From positions 151,278,282 to 151,342,281 of the forward strand of contig NC_081840.1 of assembly GCF_963259705.1 (NCBI RefSeq): a stretch of DNA of 64,000 nucleotides, read 5' to 3'. Below are positions 57,711-64,000 of this stretch, piece by piece. Made by a program: the position numbers and the translations under genes. Each line of letters begins with the position of its first letter. Within the stretch, counting starts at the first letter, position 1. This DNA comes from Myotis daubentonii (Eukaryota > Chordata > Mammalia > Chiroptera > Vespertilionidae). The notes below the pieces were generated by a model. It did not search any database. It was not told the origin of the DNA and was given only the letters and a program-made list of their open reading frames with translations.

Positions 57711-57797
57711 AGATAATGCGTTCTGGTTGACTCAGTGGTCCCAAGACCCGAGGGCTCTAGATAATGTGTTTCTGTCAACTGAGTGGTCCCAAGACCC
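57711..57797 (+). repeat. Enhancer-like direct repeat in the LTR
   Basis: Two copies beginning AGATAATG and ending GTGGTCCCAAGACCC, offset by 48-49 bases; typical of gammaretrovirus-like U3 regions. Confidence 0.75.
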
Positions 57798-57920
57798 AAA
57801 ACTATAATTAATCTTTGTAGATAACTAATCGGCTCAATTTCACTTCTGTAACTGCATTGTGCAAACCAGGGTCCTCATTCCAAACCCTGGGATGTAATCA
57901 ATACCTTTGTGATCTTTGCC

Positions 57921-57928
57921 TATATAAA
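57921..57928 (+). promoter_or_regulatory. TATA box of the solo LTR
   Basis: TATATAAA, 74 bases before AATAAA; consistent with a U3 promoter reading rightwards, antisense to the surrounding L1. Confidence 0.65.
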
Positions 57929-58001
57929 TCTGGTGTTGGGGCTGGGGAGGGTACTGTGAGATTTGGGAGAGCGAAATGCCCCCTCGTAGTCCCGGATTTG
58001 C

Positions 58002-58007
58002 AATAAA
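58002..58007 (+). terminator. Polyadenylation signal of the solo LTR
   Basis: AATAAA in GCAATAAATGTGACTCC, placed in R downstream of the TATA box. Confidence 0.6.
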
Positions 58008-59554
58008 TGTGACTCCTTAATTCGACTTCTTGAGGCGTCCTTGTGTGATTCGCAGGGTACATTACAACATTTTCATACTCAATTTCACCATTATGATATT
58101 AGCTGAGGGTTTCTCATTTATTGCCTTTATTATATTGAGGTACTTCCTTTCTATACCCATTTTATTAAGTGTTTTGATCATAAATGGATATTGTATCTTA
58201 TCAAATGCTTTCTCTGCATCTATTGATAAGATCATATGGTTTTTAGACTTTGTTTTGTTGATGTAATGTATTACATGGATCAATTTGTATATGTTGAATC
58301 ATCCTTGTGCACTTGGAATAAACCCCACATGATCATGATATATTATTTTTAATGTATTGTTGTATTCAATTTTTTAGTATTTTGTAAGATTTTTTGCATC
58401 CATACTAATCAGAAATATTGGTCTATAGTTTTCTTTTTTAGTGTTATACTTACCAAGTTTTGGTGTCAGGGTTATGTTGGCCTCATAAAAATGTTAGGTA
58501 GTATTGCCTCTATTTCAATTTTTTGGAAAAGTTTGAGAAGGATAGATATCAAATCTTCTTTGAATGTCTTTTTGATATTCAAAGTGTTCCTTTTATCATT
58601 ATAAAATGCCCCTTATAACCTTTGTTATCTTGAATTCTGTTTTGTCAGATATAAAGTCACTATTGAAGCCATCTGGTCCTGAACTTTTATTTTTGGGGAG
58701 GTTTTTGATGGTTGCTATAATTTCCTCACTATTTATCAGTCTATTTAGATTTTCCATTTCTTTATGATTCATTCTGAAAAGATTATGTATTTCTAAGAAC
58801 TTATCCATTTCTTCTAGATTATTGAATTTGGCAGCATATAGTCTTTCATAGTATTCTAGTATGATCTTTTGTATATCTTTGATGTCTTTGTAACTTCTCT
58901 TTCATTTCTGATTTTGTTTATATGGGTCTTTTCTCTTTTTTCCTTAGTGAGTCTAGCCATGGTGAGTCTTTATTAATCTTTTCAAAGAATCAGCTCTTTG
59001 ATGTATTAATTTTTTGTATAGTCTTTTTGTTCTCTATTTCATTCAATTCTGCTCTAATTTTTATTATCTCTTCTGCTGACTTCAGGTTGTTTTTGCTCTT
59101 CTTTTTCTAATTCTTTAATATGTATTAGTTGGTTGTTTCTCTTGTTTCTTGAATTAGGGCTATAATGATATAAACTTCCCTCTTCCTACCACTTTTGCTG
59201 TATCCCAGAAGTTGTGGTATATTGCATTGTCATTTTCATTTATCTCTATATCTCTTCTGATCTCACCTTTTAGTTATTCTTTGACCCAATCATTGTTAGT
59301 AGTATATTAACTAATCTACACACATTTGTGGGTTTCTTTACTTCCTTTTTGCAGTTTATTTCTAATTCCAAACCATGTGGCCAGAGATTATGCTTGGTAT
59401 AATTTCAATCCTCTTGAATTTGTTGAGCTAGTTTTGTGACCCCACATATTGTCTATCCTTGAGAATGTTCCATGTGTCCTGGGGAAAAATACATAATCTG
59501 ATGCTCTGGGAAGAAAAGCTCTGTAAATGTGAATTCTATCCACTTGGTCTAATA

Positions 59555-59865
59555 CAGCGATTCTCAACCTGTGGGTCGCGACCCCTTTGGGGGTCGAATG
59601 ACCCTTTCACAGGGGTCACCTAAAACCATCGGAAAACACATATATAATTACATATTGTTTTTGTGATTAATCACTATGCTTTAATTATGTTCAATTTATA
59701 ACAATGAAAATACATCCTGCATATCAGATATTTACATTATGATTCATAACAGTAGCAAAATTACAGTTATGAAGTAGCAACAAAAATAATTTTATGGTTG
59801 GGGGTCACCACAACATGAGGAACTGTATTAAAGGGTCATGGCATTAGAAAGGTTGAGAACCACTG
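59555..59865 (+). mobile_element. SPIN/URR1-like hAT miniature, longest copy here
   Basis: It starts CAGCGATTCTCAACCTGTGG and ends GGTTGAGAACCACTG, flanked perfectly by GTCTAATA (59547-59554, 59866-59873). It contains both the GTGATTAATCAC segment and the ATTCATAACAGTAGCAAAAT central segment, so it is closest to an undeleted miniature. Confidence 0.94.
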
Positions 59866-59898
59866 GTCTAATATATCATATGAGGCTGATATTTCTTT

Positions 59899-60105
59899 TT
59901 TTAAATATTTTTTTATTGGTTTCAGAGAGGAAGGGAGAGGGAGAAACATCAATGATGAGAGAAAATCATCGATTGGCTGCCTCCTGCAAACCCCACACTG
60001 GGGATGGAGCTCACAACCTGGGCATGTGACCTAGACTGGAATCAAACCTGGAATCCTTCAGTCTGCAGGCCAACGCTCTTATCCACTGAGTCAAACCAAC
60101 TAGGG
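59899..60105 (-). mobile_element. Ves-type SINE, antisense, perfect 18-bp TSD
   Basis: TGAGGCTGATATTTCTTT occurs at 59881-59898 and 60106-60123. The body reads TTTATTGGTTTCAGAGAGGA to CCAACTAGGG. Confidence 0.95.
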
Positions 60106-60519
60106 TGAGGCTGATATTTCTTTGTTGATTTTCTGTTTGGATGATCTGCCTAGAGCTGTCAATTAAGGTCCCCGATTATGATTGTATTTAGTTCTGTGTC
60201 TCCCTTTAATGCTGTTAGTAGTTGCTTTATATAATTCGGTGCTCCCTGTTTCTGTTGAGAAATCAGTTAACAGTCTTACAAGGGCACACTTGTAGGTAGC
60301 TAACTGTTTTCTCTTTGTCTTTAACCTTTGCCATTTTAATCATGATGTGTCTTGGTGTGAATTCTTCTCATTTGGGACTCTGCACTTCCGGGACTTTTGT
60401 GGGAGATACACACTCTTGATATGAATTGGTCAAATGGCTTTTAAGATTTCAGATCCTTTTTAAATTTTATAATGTGTCTCCATTGAAATACAATAAGTAT
60501 AATGTTAATATTTGCTCTG

Positions 60520-60715
60520 CAAACTTCAGTATGAGTAAGAATCACCTTGAGAGCTAACTAAAACATATATTGGAGCTCCACCCAACCACCACCACCCCAG
60601 CCCCATAGATCCTGATTCAGTATGTCTGAGGCAAAGCCCAGGAATTTGCTTTTCTAATAAACTCCCAAATGATGCTGGTTCTGCTAGCCCACAGACCATG
60701 CTTGGAAGAGCTCTG
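60520..60715 (+). mobile_element. MER5A-like ancient hAT fragment
   Basis: AAACTTCAGTATGAGTAAGA, ATCACCTTGAGAGC, GATTCAGTATGTCTGAGGC and TGATGCTGGTTCTGCTAGCC follow the MER5A order closely. Confidence 0.75.
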
Positions 60716-61254
60716 CTAATTATAATTTTTATTAGTTATTTATGAGGAGATGAAAGAAAATTAAAAGCCTTTAGCAAGCAAAAAAAAGGAAATAAAAATG
60801 AATATGTACTTAGAATTCATAGGAAATAAAACACTGTAATGACCACTTCAAAGAGAAGAATCCTTTCAAAACATAGCATATCTACTCAATAGTAAGATGA
60901 CAGTATTTAGAGAGGAAATTAATTGGTACAGATGACTGTGGGTGTTCCTTTGTAACAATACTAAATGTTCCATCAGAGCCTTTCTTTTAAACATCTGGTT
61001 AAGTAATTCTAATGAGATGATGCCATTTAATAACCTCCCATTTTGGGTGAGGAACCCACTCAGGCCCAGGCAGCTCTTCTGCTCATCTCTAACACCTTTA
61101 GCAACTCCACCCAGACGGGTAATAAAACCAGGGATGAGCTTGCTAGTGAAAAGTAACGAACAACTCTTTGGGACAAATAGCAAATTTAGTCTGTAAGTGT
61201 CTTTACCCTTGAAATGGAGATCTGTAGTCATCTTTTTGAAAATGCAAGCTCTCC
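60716..61254. other. Unrecognised stretch
   Basis: Opposing open frames at 60866-61231 (-) and 60942-61196 (+) overlap; neither has a recognisable domain. Confidence 0.35.
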
Positions 61255-61440
61255 AATGGCAAATTCAAAGGAAATCCTTATCCATTCTTCAAAATTCATC
61301 TAAAATTGCACTCTATCATTACTAGTAAGTCTTTCCAGACCCCATCAGCAGACTGAGTTCCAAATCCTTACCTCATGTTCAAATCTCTTAAGACACTCCA
61401 TACTTACTATATTCTGCAAATGTTATCTGTTGTATTACTA
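61255..61440 (+). mobile_element. Probable L2 3' fragment
   Basis: CAAAATTCATCTAAAATTGC, then GTAAGTCTTTCCAGACCCC follow the L2 order (the conserved CTTCCCTGACCACC area). Confidence 0.5.
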
Positions 61441-62287
61441 TAGGCCCAGTCAAAAGTGGGTTAAACAAGAGAGCATGTAACATAAAGAATTATTACATTA
61501 TGACAAATGAGTGTGTAAAACAAGCATAAGGAAACTGCATGGCACCCTATGGATGAGGGAGAGTAGCCAAGGGAGAACAAAGTTATAAGGGGGTCCCCTC
61601 CCCAAGGCTGGGGTTCAGACCTCAGGAAAGAATATAGCTCAGCTCATTGGAAAACAAAATAGCTTACTGGTTTGCTGGTTTGTTCTAGTGCGAGCTGATT
61701 GGAGTTGCTGGGAGAGCAGGGGTCTCCCCTCTAGAACGCAGCGTAAGGATAACTGATCCGCAACCAGAGGTTTGGGTGTGCATAAGGGCTGGGGCTCCTG
61801 GGAGGAAGCTAGAAGAGGAAATAGTGGCTCTTGAAAACCCTCCAGGCTTCTTGCAATCTACGTGTGGGCCTGCACAGGGACTGAGGGCAGTAATGTGAAC
61901 AGCAAGCCTTCAGGACACCAGTTGCTGTGTGGAGGAGGGGTGGCCGGGGGAAGCTTACTGCCAGGCTAGGCTGAGGCTGCAAGGTCACCTAGTGACCGCA
62001 CATTTGGAGCATGTGGCTGAAGCAGAGCTCCAGCAAATGTTCCAACACCCACTCCACCAGCTGGAAATAGCAGGAGATACCCTTCCAACAGCCTCTACTG
62101 AGAGAATTTGGCATCATCCTCACTGTACAGAGGAGGTACTTAGAAGAATTCTGCCCATTATCTAAGAGCACACTTGAAGATCAAATTTGGAGCTGAGAGG
62201 CAATAAGTTGATAATTGACACATTTGTGTTATTCCTAGACTGTTTTCTTTTAAGATTAAGGAGTGGGCTTCATCTTTGTAGTCTCTG
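61441..62287. other. Unrecognised stretch
   Basis: Less AT-rich than its neighbours and without a recognised gene. A 78-codon frame at 61929-62165 lacks any known motif. Confidence 0.4.
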
Positions 62288-62300
62288 TGGTGTCTAGTTT

Positions 62301-62302
<2 letters not shown>

Positions 62303-62349
<47 letters not shown>

Positions 62350-62430
62350 GATAGATGATATATATATAGATATATGTATATAGATATATCTATATAGATA
62401 TATAGAGATATAGATATATATATATAGATA
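62303..62430. repeat. (GATA)n and TA-rich microsatellite
   Basis: About eleven GATA units, then ATATATAGATATA variants. Confidence 0.95.
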
Positions 62431-62614
62431 TTGATTTCAGAGAGGAATGGAGAGAGAGATAGAAACATCAATGATGAGAATCATCAAGCGGCTATCTCCT
62501 GCATGCCCCCCGCTGGGGATCAAGCCCACAACCCGGCACGTGCCTTGACTGGGAATCGACTGACCTACTGGTTCATAGGTCCATGCTCAACCACTGAGCC
62601 ATGCCTGCTGCATT
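62303..62614 (-). mobile_element. Ves-type SINE, antisense, with GATA-expanded tail
   Basis: TGGTGTCTAGTTTTA (62288-62302) recurs at 62615-62630, so the (GATA)n and TATA runs at 62303-62430 lie inside the insertion and correspond to the SINE's former tail. The body runs from ATTGATTTCAGAGAGGAATG to CCACTGAGCCATGCCTGC. Confidence 0.88.
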
Positions 62615-62689
62615 TGGTGTCTAGTTTTTATAACAAACTATGCTTCAGTAAATATTGAGAATTCCCAACTGTCTTTTTCTTTTTTCAGA

Positions 62690-64000
62690 AATTGACAGGC
62701 TGATCTTAAAATTCATATGGAGCCCTAGCCGGTTTGGTTCAGTGGATAGAGCGTCAGCCTGCTGACTAAAGGGCCCTAGGTTTGATTCCAGCCAAGGGTA
62801 CATGCCTGGGTTGCGGGCTCGATCCCCCTCCCACCCCCCCCACCCCCAGTAGGGAACATGCAGGAGGCAGCCGATCAATGATTCTTTCTCATCATTGATG
62901 TTTCTATCTATCTCTCTCCCTTCCTCTCTGAAATCAATAAAAAATATATTTTAAAAATCATATGTAAATATGAAGGACCCAGAACAGACCAAACACTCTT
63001 GAAAAACAAAAAATTGGAGGACTCACAATTCCTGATTTCAAAATTTACTCTAAAGCTAGAGTAATCAATACAATGTGGTATTACCATCAGAGTAGAAATA
63101 TAGGCTAATGGAAAAAATTGAGAGTTCAGAAATAAACCATTAAATTTAGGGTCAAATGATTTTTTTATATAGGTATTAGACCATTCAGTTGAGAAGAATA
63201 TCTTTTCAATAAATTATATGGGAGCAACTGAATATTCACAGGCAAAAGAATAAATTTGAAATCCTACATAATGTACAAAAATTCACTCTAAATAAATCAT
63301 AGATCGAAGTGTAAGAACTAAAACTGTAAAACTCTTAGAAGAAAAGATAGGAGTAAATCTTCATGACTTTGGATTAGGCAATGATTTCTTAGAGATGACA
63401 ACAAAAGCACGTGACAAAATAAAAAATAGATAAATTGGATCTCATCAAAATCCAAAACCTTTGTGCTTCAAAGGACATCATTAAGAAAGTGAAAGACAGC
63501 CCACAAAATGGGAGAATATATTGCAACTCATATATATGATAATGGACTTATATCCAGATTATATAAAAAACTTTTATAAATCAACAACAATAACAAAATA
63601 ATCCAATATTAAAACTAGGCAAAGGATTCAAATATACATTTCTCCAAAGAAGATATACACATGTCCAATAAGCATATAAAAAAAGGTTCAATATCATTAG
63701 TCATTAAAGACATTCATATCAAAATAACAATGATCTACCACCTCACACCTACTAGGATGGTAATAATAAAAATGACAAGTGCTAGGGAAGACATGAAGAA
63801 CTTGGAACCCTCATGCATTGCTGATAGGAATATAAAATGGTGCAGTCACATTGGAAAGTAGTCTGATAGTTTCTCAGCATGTTATGCATAGAGCACCATA
63901 TGACCATCAGTTCCATTCCTACAACAAGAAAAATGAAAACATATATCCACAAAAAAAAATTGTACACAAATATTTATAGTAGCATTATTCACAGTAGCCA
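62690..64000 (+). mobile_element. Old L1, sense, running off the window
   Basis: ATTGACAGGCTGATCTTAAA encodes the L1 ORF2 region IDxLILKF; later CAAAACCTTTGTGCTTCAAA, TTCTCCAAAGAAGATATACA and CATTGCTGATAGGAATATAA follow in ORF2 order. Broken frames. A SINE interrupts at 62723-62955. The 3' end is beyond 64000. Confidence 0.85.
62723..62955 (+). mobile_element. Ves-type SINE, sense
   Basis: GCCCTAGCCGGTTTGGTTCA start, GGTTTGATTCCAGCC, GCGGGCTCGATCCCCC with an inserted C-run (62825-62846), GCAGGAGGCAGCCGATCAAT, pyrimidine tract and A/T tail. AAAATTCATATGG / AAAAATCATATGT flank it. Confidence 0.92.

Larger units (their letters stand above)
57446..58069 (+). mobile_element. Solo endogenous retroviral LTR
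   Basis: This 624-bp insertion in the antisense L1 starts TG and ends CA. It has a direct repeat of about 39 bp (57711-57748, 57759-57797), TATATAAA (57921-57928) and AATAAA (58002-58007). U3-R-U5 order is clear. The flanks (ATTT, TTTT) give no perfect target duplication. No internal retroviral sequence remains, as after LTR-LTR recombination. Confidence 0.82.
56620..60410 (-). mobile_element. Old L1 ORF2, antisense, interrupted by LTR, SPIN and SINE
   Basis: Long antisense L1 text: ATTCCTAGGTATTTTAATTT, ATCATGTCATCTGCAAAAAA (complement of the FADD region), TCAAATGCTTTCTCTGCATC, GAAGCCATCTGGTCCTGAAC, TGTATCCCAGAAGTTGTGGT. Frames are broken. It holds a solo LTR (57446-58069), a SPIN (59555-59865) and a SINE (59899-60105). 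A piece near 58564-58665 looks out of order relative to ordinary L1. Confidence 0.88.

Overview
The window looks like nuclear DNA of a vespertilionid bat. It holds no recognisable host protein-coding gene. The assignment rests on the repeats: many tRNA-derived Ves-type SINEs, about ten HeliBat-type non-autonomous Helitrons (5' TC, 3' hairpin then CTAG, inserted between A and T), several non-autonomous hAT elements including SPIN/URR1-like copies with 8-bp target duplications, and mariner-type miniature elements. Helitrons, SPIN and Ves SINEs together in a mammal point to vesper bats. This is established knowledge applied to visible termini; no database was searched.

Layout. 542-7760 is a complete L1 with intact ORF1 (2577-3569) and ORF2 (3625-7446), flanked by a perfect 16-bp target duplication; it is the only strong coding content. 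7.8-16.2 kb holds an old antisense L1 fragment, SINEs, a hAT element (11282-11548) and two inverted palindromic hAT miniatures (12020-12544). 16186-17376 is a full-length plus-strand Helitron carrying a 47-bp-type minisatellite. 17.4-27.4 kb is mostly unrecognised AT-rich DNA with L1 3' ends, an L2 fragment, SINEs and a mariner miniature element. 27.4-29.8 kb is an old antisense L1 hit by a Helitron, a SINE and a mariner miniature. 30.2-35.8 kb holds four more minus-strand Helitrons, two of them joined head-to-tail. 38.4-39.3 kb is a probable retroviral LTR interrupted by a SPIN copy. A second SPIN (40421-40632) and a chimeric SPIN (45027-45404) follow. 46.3-54.8 kb has further Helitrons, including a second head-to-tail pair. 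56.6-60.4 kb is an old antisense L1 interrupted by a solo LTR, a SPIN and a SINE. The window ends inside an old sense L1.

Most interesting result: the SPIN copy at 45027-45404 carries about 130 bp of the LTR that flanks the SPIN copy at 38743-38965, directly adjoining the same SPIN end and closed by a regenerated terminal repeat. This is a readable case of a miniature hAT element capturing flanking DNA and re-inserting about 6 kb away. Next in interest are two Helitron pairs joined CTAG|TC, a composite Helitron lineage with an internal end/start relic shared by two distant copies, and a two-heptad duplication in the coiled coil of the intact L1 ORF1 protein.

Apart from the L1 proteins acting together (ORF1p binding L1 RNA, ORF2p nicking DNA and reverse transcribing, and probably mobilising the Ves SINEs in trans), there is no operon-like or pathway logic here.
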